The notes under the pieces were generated by a model. The model saw nothing but the letters and a program-made list of their open reading frames with translations. It made no database searches and was not told where the DNA came from. From Fibrobacterota bacterium (GTDB lineage: Bacteria; Fibrobacterota; Fibrobacteria; UBA11236), in assembly GCA_028287505.1 (NCBI GenBank), contig JAQBPN010000003.1:62001-126000 (forward strand): 64,000 nucleotides of DNA, read 5' to 3'. Numbering within the stretch: position 1 is the first letter of the stretch; each line of letters opens with the position of its first letter. The translations under genes were made by a program, and so were the position numbers. This document shows positions 34,628 to 43,899 of the stretch, one piece after another.

Positions 34628-35350
34628 TCAGGAATACCGGTCGTTGAACCACGGCTCAGCCGTGTTGGAATAGCCGCGCAGCTCCCAGAAGCCCAGCAGA
34701 TCCTGGGGCAGGAACAGGATTTCCTTGATCCACTTGGCTCCTTTCCAGGCGTACTTGCGCGGGGTGATCATGCGCACCGGACCGCCATGCTCCCGGGGCA
34801 GGTCGATGCCTTCCCAGGTGTGCACCAGCAGCACATCGTCATCCATGCATTCGCCGACGGGCAGGTTGGTGGAATAGCCGTCGTAGGATTTGATATGGAC
34901 GTGGGTGGTTTCCGGCTTGAGGACGGCCATTTCGGCCAAGGTGCGGAAGCGGACGCCGCCCCAATGGTTGTCCATGCGGCTCCAGGACGTCACGCAATGG
35001 AAGTCGGAAACGTCTTCCACCTGGGGCAGAGCCATGAAGTCCTTCCATTCCAGCACGAAGGGCTTTTCCACATAGCCTTTTACCGTCAGCGACCACATGT
35101 CCCGGGGGATTTCCGGCTTTACGCCCAGGTCCAGCACGGGCCAATTCTTGACCTCGTGCTGACCGGGAGGGAGTTGCGGCATGCCATGGCGATTGGCGGG
35201 ACCGGTGCCTTGCACCTCGCCGTCGGCCGAGCGCCCGCCGGCCATCAGGCCTTTTTCGGCCCGGCGGATCTTGCCGCGGATCAGGGCCTGGTTGAATTGG
35301 CTTTCCGGTCCGCTTCCGTCCGGGGTCTCGTCCGATTGCTTGGAATCCAT
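34628..35350 (-). CDS. Sulfite oxidase-like molybdopterin oxidoreductase
   Basis: 240 residues of the sulfite oxidase/YedY fold, cytoplasmic because no Tat or Sec signal is present. The molybdenum-ligating cysteine is in DFHCVTSWSRMDNHWGG, followed by GYSTNLPVGECMDDDVLL and HGGPVRMITPRKYAWKGAKWIKEI. The first ~60 residues are charged and low in similarity to the family. Members reduce or oxidise sulfur or nitrogen compounds; the substrate is unknown. It is convergent with mqnE, with 14 bases between stops. Confidence 0.87.
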   Translation of the reverse strand: MDSKQSDETPDGSGPESQFNQALIRGKIRRAEKGLMAGGRSADGEVQGTGPANRHGMPQLPPGQHEVKNWPVLDLGVKPEIPRDMWSLTVKGYVEKPFVLEWKDFMALPQVEDVSDFHCVTSWSRMDNHWGGVRFRTLAEMAVLKPETTHVHIKSYDGYSTNLPVGECMDDDVLLVHTWEGIDLPREHGGPVRMITPRKYAWKGAKWIKEILFLPQDLLGFWELRGYSNTAEPWFNDRYS

Positions 35351-35552
35351 CTCCCGCCTCCCTGCGCCTATTCCTTCAAGTTAACAATCGCGCGGGCGCA
35401 AAGCTGCCGTGGCGGGACGTCCGGGAAGCCTCCGACAACCGCCGCCAAGGGCCCGAATCGTCCGGCGGGTTTCCGGAGGCCCGGAAGGTCCGGTCGGGGC
35501 GGAAATTTTATCTTTACCCTCCACATGAAGCCTCCCCGTCCATACCGACCGC

Positions 35553-37802
35553 ATGATTGAACGCACCCGGGACTCTTTCGCGGGGAGATTGCGGACCTCC
35601 GGCGGCGAGGTCTTCCATCCCGTCCTGGCCTATCTTCTTGCGGTATGGGTAACCCATGCGGTGCTGCGCGTCTTCCTCATCTTCCGCCATGACGCCTACG
35701 GTTTCCCCTTCGTGGGCAAACCCGATTGGTACATCTTCCACGCGTTGTGCATCGATGTCCTGTGGATTTCCGGGTATTCGCTGCCGCTTCTGATCGCGGC
35801 CATGCTGTTTGCCGCGGCGGGCAGGCTGCGCGCGGGCCGGGCCGCTCTTTGGGCGCTGACCGTCTTCCACTCCGCGCTGCTGCTCTTCACCGTGTTCGAT
35901 CAAGAGACCATGCGGTTCATGGGCATGCACCTGGACTTCTCCCTCATGTCCACTTATGGAAATTCCGCGGCCATGCGGGAAGTCTTCAAGTTCGTGGCTT
36001 CCGACGAGTCGATCCGCTATCTGCCTTATCTGTTGTTCCTGGGATGCGTGCCGTTTTCCTTTTCCCTGTATGCCGCCATCCGCCGCTTCGCCTGGTCCGG
36101 GCGGTCCGCCCTGGAAGTCAAAGCGCCCGCGATCTGGGCAGCGGCCGTTCTCCTCGCCTATGTATTCCTGAACTTCATCTGGACGGGAGGATTCCGCATG
36201 CTCAAGCTCCGGCCGTTCACCGCAACGGTGATGGAAGGCCTCAAGAGCAAGCGGGGCCTGGCTCCGGCGCCCATTCCCCTGGCCCGGCTGGGCGGAGAGT
36301 TCCGGCGCCAATGGACGTTGGAACAAGGCGATAGCGCTTATGTGTTTCCCGATACCGCCTACCCTTTCTACAAAGCGCCGGTCGAAGCCCTGTGCGCCGG
36401 ACTGGCGGGAGGGGACGGGGAGGCGGGACTGCCGGCCGGAATCCGGAACGATACCGCCCTGACGCGGAGATGCCGCGTTGATGCGGACCGCGACGGTTAC
36501 CTTCCCGGCGCCGACTGCGACGATGGGGACCCGCGCTCGCATCCCGACGCCAGGGAGATCCCGGGAAACGGAGTGGATGAAGATTGCGACGGCATGGACG
36601 CCCATCCGAAGAACTTCGTCCTGATCCTCCTGGAGTCCCATCGCGCCATGAACACGGGCTACCTCAAGCCCTTCGGATCCCTGCCCGGCCATGCCGGTCC
36701 CACTCCCACTCCGGTGATGGACAGCCTCGCCGAAGGCCGCGCCCATGCCTGGACGCGTTTTTCCTGCTCCGGGATTCCCACCATCAACGCCTTGATGAGT
36801 ATTCATCTTTCCATCCTGCAGCATCCCACCCGCTATATCGCCAACGATTTCACCACCCTCCGCCACCGTTCCTTCACCGAGGAGCTGGGCCGGCACGGAT
36901 ACCGCACGCATTTCTTTTCCGCCGCCGATCCTTCCTGGGACGGACAGGTGCCGTGGCTGCGCCAATGGTACCAGGGCATCACCTACGATCGCGTGCGCGA
37001 AACCGACGATGCCATGTTCAGGAACATGGCGGGCTGGATGAAGGACAGTCTGAAAACCGATCATCCCTTCCTGGTCACGGCCATGACCAAGACCAACCAC
37101 TATCCCTTCAATTCCGAGCCGGGCGTGCGGCCGACCGGTCCCAACGCCACCCTGCAGGAGAAGATGCTGGCCACCATGGAATACACGGACGCCTCCGTGG
37201 GCCGTTTTCTGGAGTCCGTACGGAAAGAGCCCTGGTTCGCGAACACGGTGTTCATCATCCTGGCCGATCACGGGTTTCCCCTTTCCGAACACGGTTCTTC
37301 CACCATCGGCTTCGGTCTGTATACGGAGTCGATGTGGATCCCGTTCGTCATGGCGGGCGATCATCCCAAGCTCGGTCCGGCCGCCCTGCACGATTACCCG
37401 GCCTGCCAATTGGACATCGGCCCCACGGTACTGGATCTGGCCGGCATCCGCACCGCCAATCATTTCCTGGGCCACAGCCTGGTCCGGCCCGCCACCGGCC
37501 TCAACAGCGTGAGCTATCTGGTGCGCGCGGAACAAGGGACCTTGGAGCATGGGGCTTATCGCCTGCACGGACCGCTGGGCGCCGCGCCCCGGGAGCAGGG
37601 GGTGGAGGTGTTCAACGTGGTGGGCGATCGCCTGGAAAAACGCAATCTGTATGCTACCACGGGAAAGCCCGTCTACGATTCCCTGATGCCTTTCCTGCAA
37701 ACCATGGGGACCCTGAACACCTACGCGGTGGAGGCCAACATCCTGTGGCCGGATTCCTCGGCCGGAACCCGCGTCACCGCGGCGCCCCTCCACAATCCCT
37801 AA
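35553..37802 (+). CDS. LTA synthase/sulfatase-family membrane protein with MopE-type metal-binding insert
   Basis: 749 residues. Four or five membrane helices occupy residues 20-215. The linker to the catalytic domain holds DADRDGYLPGADCDDGDP ... NGVDEDCDG (~310-348), the motif known from MopE-type metal-binding repeats. The extracytoplasmic domain is of the alkaline-phosphatase/sulfatase fold: LILLESHRAMNTGY (metal site), SGIPTINALMS (likely Thr nucleophile), TKTNHYPF and IILADHGFPLSEHG. A Thr rather than Cys nucleophile points to a phosphoglycerol or phosphoethanolamine transferase rather than a sulfatase, so it would not need formylglycine. An 11-codon frame (35525-35560) overlaps the start as ATGATTGA. 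Confidence 0.83.
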   Translation: MIERTRDSFAGRLRTSGGEVFHPVLAYLLAVWVTHAVLRVFLIFRHDAYGFPFVGKPDWYIFHALCIDVLWISGYSLPLLIAAMLFAAAGRLRAGRAALWALTVFHSALLLFTVFDQETMRFMGMHLDFSLMSTYGNSAAMREVFKFVASDESIRYLPYLLFLGCVPFSFSLYAAIRRFAWSGRSALEVKAPAIWAAAVLLAYVFLNFIWTGGFRMLKLRPFTATVMEGLKSKRGLAPAPIPLARLGGEFRRQWTLEQGDSAYVFPDTAYPFYKAPVEALCAGLAGGDGEAGLPAGIRNDTALTRRCRVDADRDGYLPGADCDDGDPRSHPDAREIPGNGVDEDCDGMDAHPKNFVLILLESHRAMNTGYLKPFGSLPGHAGPTPTPVMDSLAEGRAHAWTRFSCSGIPTINALMSIHLSILQHPTRYIANDFTTLRHRSFTEELGRHGYRTHFFSAADPSWDGQVPWLRQWYQGITYDRVRETDDAMFRNMAGWMKDSLKTDHPFLVTAMTKTNHYPFNSEPGVRPTGPNATLQEKMLATMEYTDASVGRFLESVRKEPWFANTVFIILADHGFPLSEHGSSTIGFGLYTESMWIPFVMAGDHPKLGPAALHDYPACQLDIGPTVLDLAGIRTANHFLGHSLVRPATGLNSVSYLVRAEQGTLEHGAYRLHGPLGAAPREQGVEVFNVVGDRLEKRNLYATTGKPVYDSLMPFLQTMGTLNTYAVEANILWPDSSAGTRVTAAPLHNP

Positions 37803-37856
37803 AGACTGGACCGGAAAACCGCGCGGAAACCGGGACTGGGACAGGTCCAATTGGCC

Positions 37857-37884
37857 TTGAAATTCCGGCCGATTGTACTAAATT
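37857..37884 (+). promoter_or_regulatory. Promoter of tRNA-Ala
   Basis: TTGAAA, 16 bases, TAAATT, ending 11 bases before the tRNA 5' end. Confidence 0.6.
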
Positions 37885-37895
37885 CTCTCGGCCTT

Positions 37896-37970
<75 letters not shown>

Positions 37971-37971
<1 letters not shown>

Positions 37972-38012
37972 AAAAGCCTCCGGTTTCGCAAGAAGCCGGG
38001 GGCTTTTTGTTT
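37971..38012 (+). terminator. Rho-independent terminator of tRNA-Ala
   Basis: AAAAAGCCTCCGG pairs with CCGGGGGCTTTTT (37996-38008) and is followed by GTTTTTGG. It starts on the last base of the tRNA. Confidence 0.9.
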
Positions 38013-38277
38013 TTGGTTTGAAAGTTATTCGGGTTTCAGCACTTCCCACGACAACTTCTTGTCATTCACGCCCGCGCGCCATTTCCGACGCCAAGGTGGT
38101 TACGGCGCAACTCGCCGCCAGATTGTCCCGATGCGCCTCGCTCACGTACGCGTCTTTCAAGGTGCCCAAGGCCAGGCTGGGATTTACATTTGGAATGATA
38201 TATTACTGGACTCCCATGGCTTCTACCCTGAAGAATGCGTGGGTGCATTGAAAAAGATTCAGCGTTTGGGCGACAGC

Positions 38278-39147
38278 ATGCCGGACATCACCATCCTCTC
38301 CCTTGCCGACACTCTGCCCCTGTCCTGCACGCGCTCCGGTACTTGCTGTCATGGCAAATCGGTTTGGCTGAATCCCTGGGAACTCGCGCGCCTGGCCGCG
38401 GCCAAAGACATCGCTCCTCGGGCGTTTCGCGATCAGTATTGCGAATTCGGCGGCATACGCTTGCGCTTCGACGGACCTGCCGGTTGGAATAACCAAGCCG
38501 CCTGCAGCCAATATCTGCTTGGGAGCGGTTGCAGCGTGCATGCGGGCCGGCCTTTGGCTTGCCGGTTATACCCCCTGGGCCGGCAAGGACAGGGAGGACG
38601 GTTCCAGTATATCCATCAAGGCTCCGGGTTTCCCTGTTTGGAAGGATGCCCTGATGTCGTAAAGCTGCCTCATATGACGGTGGCAGCCTATCTCGCCGGT
38701 CAAGAAGCAAAGCCCAGCGAAACCGCTCAGGATGAATACCTGGAACTGATGCAGCAATTGGCCGACGGTGCGTTTGGCCTGCTTTTGGAAACCGGTCTGG
38801 CTGCATCCGGCGACACGCGGACCCTGGGTCTTTGGCGCGAACTGGGATCTTCACCTCCGGGAGACTTGGCGAAGCACCTGGGTCCCGAATGGTTGGATCG
38901 GCTGATGCTTCCGGATCTGGGTGATGGTTTTGATAGCCCAACGGATTTTTGCCGTCGCCATTTCGAAATGCTCGATGGGCAGACCCAATCCTCCTTCGGC
39001 GCTTTGGGAAATTTCGATGCGGTTCGGGAAGCCTCGGGATTGCTGATGGGGCTCGCATTGCATCTGGGCCGTGCGGTAGGTGCCGATCCCGCCGACCTTA
39101 TCGGACATTGGATCGGGACGGCAAAGGGACTTGGGGCGCTCGAATAA
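38278..39147 (+). CDS. YkgJ-family cysteine-cluster protein
   Basis: 289 residues. The zinc/iron-chelating cysteine cluster of the YkgJ family is clear: LSCTRSGTCCHGKSVWLNPWE, then AACSQYL, GSGCSVHAGRPLACRLYPLG and GFPCLEGCPDV. The last ~130 residues are a helical extension without a match that I know. The start is uncertain: ATG 38278 begins just before the family match but has a weak ribosome site, and the frame stays open upstream through the tRNA terminator. Its function is not established. Confidence 0.78.
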   Translation: MPDITILSLADTLPLSCTRSGTCCHGKSVWLNPWELARLAAAKDIAPRAFRDQYCEFGGIRLRFDGPAGWNNQAACSQYLLGSGCSVHAGRPLACRLYPLGRQGQGGRFQYIHQGSGFPCLEGCPDVVKLPHMTVAAYLAGQEAKPSETAQDEYLELMQQLADGAFGLLLETGLAASGDTRTLGLWRELGSSPPGDLAKHLGPEWLDRLMLPDLGDGFDSPTDFCRRHFEMLDGQTQSSFGALGNFDAVREASGLLMGLALHLGRAVGADPADLIGHWIGTAKGLGALE

Positions 39148-39269
39148 CCCCAGAGCCCCGCGATTCGTTCCGGCCGTGGTTCGCTCCCGTTTGATCACTG
39201 CGTTATTTCCGCATGCTTATCTTCAAATTCCTCAACCAATGATTGGGCCAATTCGGGGTGTTTCGCAAA

Positions 39270-39322
39270 GAAAGTTCTAAAAGAGTCTACTTGGCTCCAC
39301 CATTTTCCAATGTCGCCCTCTC
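39270..39322 (+). repeat. 53-bp imperfect direct repeat, copy A
   Basis: Matches copy B (43829-43881) at 48 of 53 positions by hand count. It contains TTGGCTCCACCA, whose last 11 bases equal the 3' end of the tRNA-Ala at 37896-37971. It lies between the YkgJ gene and the histidine kinase genes. Confidence 0.7.
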
Positions 39323-39345
39323 AGGATGCCGGGCATGAATGGATG

Positions 39346-40479
39346 TTAAGGCGACAACGTGAAAAAAAACGTGGCGCCTTTGTCCACTTCGGATTCGGCC
39401 CAGATCCGCCCTCCGTGTCGTTGAATGATTCTCTGCACAATGGATAAGCCTACTCCGGTTCCTTCGAAATCCCGCGCCAGATGCAGGCGCTGGAAGACGC
39501 CGAACAGCTTGTCCGCATTCTTCATGTCGAATCCCGCTCCGTTGTCGCGGATGAAATAGACGGTTTTCCCATCTTTGTGCTCGCAACCCACTTCCAGCAC
39601 GGCATCCTTGGTTTTGCGCGTGAATTTGAACCCGTTGGAGAGCAGATTGACGAACACCTGCCTGATCAATGCCGCGTCGCCGATGCCATCCTGCAAATCC
39701 CCGATGCGGATTTCGATGTGCCGGCCGGATTGTTCGCCGGACAATCCATCGAGGACGTCGGCAACCATCGCCTTCAGGCCCAAAGGCCCCTTCGACATCG
39801 CCTGGCGGCTCGTCCGCGAGAATCGAAGGAGATCCTCTATCAACTTGTCCATGTTCCCGCAGCTTGCGGTGATGGTTGCGATGAGGCGTCCGGCTTCCTC
39901 CGGAAGCTGGCCGGCAAACCGTTCTTTCAGCATATTGGAATATCCGCTGATATGCCTCAACGGGGCGCGTAAATCATGCGATATCGAATATGAAAAGGCC
40001 TCGAGATCCTTATTGGCCGTCTCGAAATCCGCATTCGCCGCTTTCAGCCCTCCGACATATTCCCGCACTCGACATTCCAGCCTGTTGTTTTCCATGCGCA
40101 GCCACTTCACCTCGAGGGCGCGGGCCAGCACGGGTAAAATGACCCTCAGCCTGAAAGGCTTGAGGATATAGTCCAAGGCTCCGATCTGCATCGCTTCCAC
40201 GGCCGTGGAAATGGTTCCCTCGCCGGTTATTACGATCCCCACCAGGTCAGGATCTATTTCCAACGCGCGGCGGAGCAAGGTGATGCCGTCCATTTCGGGC
40301 ATCATGAGGTCCGTCAAGAGCAGATCGAACTTTTCCAGTTTCAGCGCCATCAAAGCCGCCGCCGCGGAAAGGAAACCGGTCGTATCATAACCGTGTTCCT
40401 TCAACGTATCGCAAAGCGAAATCAGCAACGGTTCCTCATCGTCCACGATGAGAATCCTGGCATTCGGAAAAGGACTCAT
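39346..40479 (-). CDS. Hybrid receiver-histidine kinase (REC-HisKA-HATPase)
   Basis: 377 residues. An N-terminal receiver (ILIVDDEEPLLISL; phospho-Asp in DLLLTDLMMPEMDG; Lys in YILKPFR) is followed by a coiled linker, a HisKA domain with YSISHDLRAPLRHISG, and an ATPase domain with NLLSNGFKFT, IRDNGAGFDM and GTGVGLSIVQRI. It is cytoplasmic. The ATG at 40479 overlaps the stop of the upstream kinase (ATGA), so it is translationally coupled. The receiver could accept phosphate from the upstream sensor and control the kinase part. Confidence 0.9.
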   Translation of the reverse strand: MSPFPNARILIVDDEEPLLISLCDTLKEHGYDTTGFLSAAAALMALKLEKFDLLLTDLMMPEMDGITLLRRALEIDPDLVGIVITGEGTISTAVEAMQIGALDYILKPFRLRVILPVLARALEVKWLRMENNRLECRVREYVGGLKAANADFETANKDLEAFSYSISHDLRAPLRHISGYSNMLKERFAGQLPEEAGRLIATITASCGNMDKLIEDLLRFSRTSRQAMSKGPLGLKAMVADVLDGLSGEQSGRHIEIRIGDLQDGIGDAALIRQVFVNLLSNGFKFTRKTKDAVLEVGCEHKDGKTVYFIRDNGAGFDMKNADKLFGVFQRLHLARDFEGTGVGLSIVQRIIQRHGGRIWAESEVDKGATFFFTLSP

Positions 40480-43400
40480 AGCGGCATCCGTTCCGTTTCC
40501 ACCGCAATCCCGGAGACGGGGGGCGGACAGCAATGCGCCAGGGCATCGCGCAAGTCGCGCAATTTCGGGGGTTTGTTGATGACGCGATCCACGTGCGGCG
40601 GTATGTCCCCTTCCGCCACCAACCGCTGCCCCCAGCCCGTTAAAAGCACCACGGGGGTGGAGGGCGACGCCGCTTTTATGCCGCAGGCGACCTTGCGCCC
40701 GTCCACGTAGGGCATGCCCAAATCGGTAAATACGATGGCGAATGGCTCTTTTCGTCCCAGGGCTGCGCGGAAGGTGTCGATGCCCAGCTGGCCTCCGGAC
40801 GCGGCGACGACCAAGTGGCCGTCGTTTTCCAAGATGTCCCGGAGCGAATTGATCAGCAATGGATCGTCATCGACGATCAGGATGCGAAGGCGTGTCGGAA
40901 ACGCGGTCATGACTTCCGTCCAAGCCGCGCCGGGAGACAAGGCGGACGCCGCCGGTAAAATCATCCTGACCGTCGTGCCTTCGCCGGCCGTGCTTTCGAT
41001 TTCGATTTCCGCCCCATGCCGTTTGGCGATGCCGTAAACCATGGCCAGTCCGAGGCCGGTTCCGCGTTCGCCCTTCGTCGTGAAGAATGGCTCCAGGCAA
41101 CGCCGCCGGGTGTCCTCATCCATCCCCACCCCGGTATCGGTCACTTCAATCTTGACGTATCGCAAGCCGGAAGCCTCCTTGCGATCGGAATCGTTTCCCG
41201 CGATACCTGCCCGTAAGGTCAGGGTTCCACCGTCCGGCATGGCATCCACCGCGTTGAATACGAGATTGATGAGCGCTTCGCGGATTTCGCTCTCGACTCC
41301 CAGGATGACGGGCAAACCGACCTCGAAATCCCGCTTTACACGGATGACGATTCCTTGCTGTTGGGGTATGTCCAACCATCGTGCGCGGGAAAGATCCACG
41401 ACCTGCCCAATCACTTTGTCCAAATGCACGGGAGCGAGCATCTGCAAGGGTTCCTTCTGGCGGTAGAACTCTCTCATGCGGGACACCGTGTGGGCCACGT
41501 CCTCGATGGCTTGTTGTATGGTCTGGAGGTATTTGCGGGCCCGAACGCTCAAGTTCGGCTCTTGTTCGAGCAGGGATTCGGTATAAAGCATCACGGGTGA
41601 AATTGCATTGTTGATGTCGTGGGCGATGCCGCTGGCCATCTGTCCGACCGCGCGCAGGCGTTCATGCTGGACCGCCGCTTGTTGGGCCTGATGCAGATCG
41701 TCATAGGCCTGCTGAAGCGCCGCGTTAAGCTGGGCCTGGTGCACCGCCAGGCCGACATGGTCGCTGAGTTGTTTCAGGAAATCGCAATCCTCGCCGGTAA
41801 AACTGCCAATCGCCCGCCTGGCGATCACCAGCACACCGAATACGGTGCTTTCGGCGATCAACGGCGCCATGATCAGGGATCGCAATCCGCCCCGCGCCAA
41901 CCGCTCCTGGAATGGGAACGGGATGGCGCTTATGTCCGGCTCGTGGACCAACTGGCCGTGTAAGCATCTGGAAAGTCCGTTGGAGTCGATACCGATATGC
42001 TCGTTCAAACCAAATGCCGGTTCCATTGCCAACGCCCGGCTTTGCATGCCGACGTTCTTGACGGTAAGGTTTTCGGCAACGGGGTCGTACTCGCAAATGC
42101 AACCGAAGTCGAGGGACAGATTCTCTTCCAGGCTGCGGACCACTACCTGGAATATACTCTGCAGATCCTGTTTTTCGCCGATGGCGCGCGTGATATGATT
42201 GAGCAGATCCAGCCGCTCCATTTGGGCCTGGAGCTTTTGCTTCGCCTGGTGGCTTTCGGTGACATCGATGCAGGAACCGATAAAGCCGGCAAAGGCGTTC
42301 ACCGCCTCGAAGCGGGGAATGCCGCTGTCGAGAAGCCAACGCCATTCCCCATCGTGCCTGCGGATCCGATATTCCATCTCGAACGGCTGGCGCGCCTCGA
42401 AGGCGTTGGCGTGGATGATCAGGCGAAGTTCGAGATCTTCCGGATGGACGTTTTCGGTCCAGCCTGCACCCACTTCCATTGCCATCGTTCTTCCGACGAA
42501 AGCCAGCCATTGTTTGTTGAACCAGGTGCATGATTGGTCCAGGCCGCTGCTCCAAATCAAGACCGGTGCGCCGTCCGCCATGAGGCGGAAACGATCTTCG
42601 CTTTCCCTGAAAGCCTCTTTCGTACGCCTCCGTTCGGCGCTTTCGGCTTCGAGGGATGCGTGGGTGGACTCCAATTGCGCGGTTCGGTCCCGGACGCGTC
42701 GTTCCAGCTCATCGTTCGCGCGGGCGAGGTCTCTTTCGGCCAGGATGCGATCCCGCAGGTCGCGGGAGGCCATCGCCATCAACGATAAAAGCAGGATAAG
42801 GTACGCGGCCAGTTTTCCAACGTGCGCCACCATGGCCATGGTATCGTGAACCGAGCGGGAATGGAGCATGAACATCTGCGCGGTGAAAAGCACCGCGGCC
42901 ATCTGCGTCAGCACCGGAAAAACGCGATCGACAGCGCGCATCCGCCAGCAGGCTATTCCTACGGCCAGCCAGAGAGGTGGAACCAGGATCAAGGTGACAC
43001 GGGTGACGCCCAGCCAGGAAACCGAGTACCTCGGCAGCCAATAGAACGAAATCAGGAGCATTGCGCCCACAATGAACATGGCCGTTGCGAACGCCGGCGC
43101 ACGTTTCCTGCCCTTGCGCAACAGCCAGATCGAGCAGCCCAGGCCGATAGGCAACATATACGCGGCGGGCGGCCACGTGATGGGCCGGATGTACTCCGCA
43201 AGCCCTGTGATGGAGGCCAACCGCCCGGACCATTCCACCGGCACCAAAGCATGGGCGAATTCCAACGTCGAAGTGGTGGCAAAGGAAACCGACACCCATT
43301 TGGAGAAGGGACTGTCGCTACGCGCGCCCATTTCCCGGAACAACAAGGCGAGGAGTCCGGAAAACAGGCAGATGCCGGTGTCCAAAATCGTATGCAACCC

Positions 43401-43508
43401 GGGATAGTCCTTGTGTCCCGCCGCGAGCAACACCGCGCCCGCCGATCCAAAGACGAGAATCACCCCCGCGACATTGATGGACGGTTTGAATCGGGCGTAG
43501 TCGGTCAT
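40476..43508 (-). CDS. Multidomain membrane sensor histidine kinase with C-terminal receiver
   Basis: 1010 residues. The N-terminal ~250 form about seven hydrophobic helices (MASE3-like sensor). Then a coiled coil, a PAS domain (ESEDRFRLMADGAPVLIWSSG ... EMEYRIRRHDGEWRWLLDSG), a GAF domain (~475-630; DFGCICEYDP, LRSLIMAPLIAE), HisKA (MASGIAHDINNAISPVM), HATPase (NLVFNAVDAMPDGG; DTGVGMD; GERGTGLGLAMVYG) and a receiver (ILIVDDDPLLINSL; VFTDLGMPYVDG). ATG 43508 was chosen; a TTG at 43583 is in frame. No output regulator with a DNA-binding domain lies nearby, so the target of this relay is not visible. Confidence 0.9.
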   Translation of the reverse strand: MTDYARFKPSINVAGVILVFGSAGAVLLAAGHKDYPGLHTILDTGICLFSGLLALLFREMGARSDSPFSKWVSVSFATTSTLEFAHALVPVEWSGRLASITGLAEYIRPITWPPAAYMLPIGLGCSIWLLRKGRKRAPAFATAMFIVGAMLLISFYWLPRYSVSWLGVTRVTLILVPPLWLAVGIACWRMRAVDRVFPVLTQMAAVLFTAQMFMLHSRSVHDTMAMVAHVGKLAAYLILLLSLMAMASRDLRDRILAERDLARANDELERRVRDRTAQLESTHASLEAESAERRRTKEAFRESEDRFRLMADGAPVLIWSSGLDQSCTWFNKQWLAFVGRTMAMEVGAGWTENVHPEDLELRLIIHANAFEARQPFEMEYRIRRHDGEWRWLLDSGIPRFEAVNAFAGFIGSCIDVTESHQAKQKLQAQMERLDLLNHITRAIGEKQDLQSIFQVVVRSLEENLSLDFGCICEYDPVAENLTVKNVGMQSRALAMEPAFGLNEHIGIDSNGLSRCLHGQLVHEPDISAIPFPFQERLARGGLRSLIMAPLIAESTVFGVLVIARRAIGSFTGEDCDFLKQLSDHVGLAVHQAQLNAALQQAYDDLHQAQQAAVQHERLRAVGQMASGIAHDINNAISPVMLYTESLLEQEPNLSVRARKYLQTIQQAIEDVAHTVSRMREFYRQKEPLQMLAPVHLDKVIGQVVDLSRARWLDIPQQQGIVIRVKRDFEVGLPVILGVESEIREALINLVFNAVDAMPDGGTLTLRAGIAGNDSDRKEASGLRYVKIEVTDTGVGMDEDTRRRCLEPFFTTKGERGTGLGLAMVYGIAKRHGAEIEIESTAGEGTTVRMILPAASALSPGAAWTEVMTAFPTRLRILIVDDDPLLINSLRDILENDGHLVVAASGGQLGIDTFRAALGRKEPFAIVFTDLGMPYVDGRKVACGIKAASPSTPVVLLTGWGQRLVAEGDIPPHVDRVINKPPKLRDLRDALAHCCPPPVSGIAVETERMPL

Positions 43509-43828
43509 TTTCGGCAGGCGGTTGGCCTTGCCTTTGCCTTGTTTCGTCTGAACCGCCGATTCTTGACTGATTTGAAGAAGCAAGAATCGGCAAAGGGCAT
43601 TCGACCCGATAGTCCGGACAATGGAGGCTGGAGCTTAGGGACTCACGATAACCATTTGTAAAGCCTGCACGAAAGCTACTACCTGATTACCCGGAGGGGA
43701 AGGGCTGGGTCACAATTTGACAACGTTGACCGAAGAACTCCGCTCAGATCGGTTTTCAGCGTACAACCTGTAATGGTAATCCCTGAAACATTCCAAAATT
43801 GGGCGGCTTCAGGCTTAAAACCAACCAT

Positions 43829-43881
43829 GAAAGTTCGAAAAGAGCCTATTTGGCTCCTCCATTTTCCAAGGTCGCCCTCTC
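43829..43881 (+). repeat. 53-bp imperfect direct repeat, copy B
   Basis: Partner of copy A (39270-39322), same orientation, 4.5 kb apart. It reads TTGGCTCCTCCA where copy A reads TTGGCTCCACCA. Its last ten bases run into a terminator-like hairpin that copy A lacks. Confidence 0.7.
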
Positions 43882-43899
43882 CGGCTCCGGAGGGGGCGA
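43872..43899 (+). terminator. GC-rich hairpin
   Basis: TCGCCCTCTCCGG and CCGGAGGGGGCGA form a 13-bp stem with one G-T pair, followed by TTCCG. It could end a transcript running rightward; no gene end is close. Confidence 0.5.

Noticed and set aside
35553-37802. Cys-type sulfatase that the truncated FGE could modify
   Set aside because: The nucleophile block has Thr (SGIPTINALMS) and no C-x-P-x-R motif, so formylglycine is not expected here.
35514-37850. 778-codon minus-strand frame opposite the LTA-synthase-like gene
   Set aside because: Low-complexity Gly/Arg/His translation, no family features; antisense shadow.
39270-39303. Partial tRNA gene ending in TTGGCTCCACCA
   Set aside because: The preceding bases do not fold into a T-arm of normal size and no D or anticodon arm is present, so it is listed only as a repeat.
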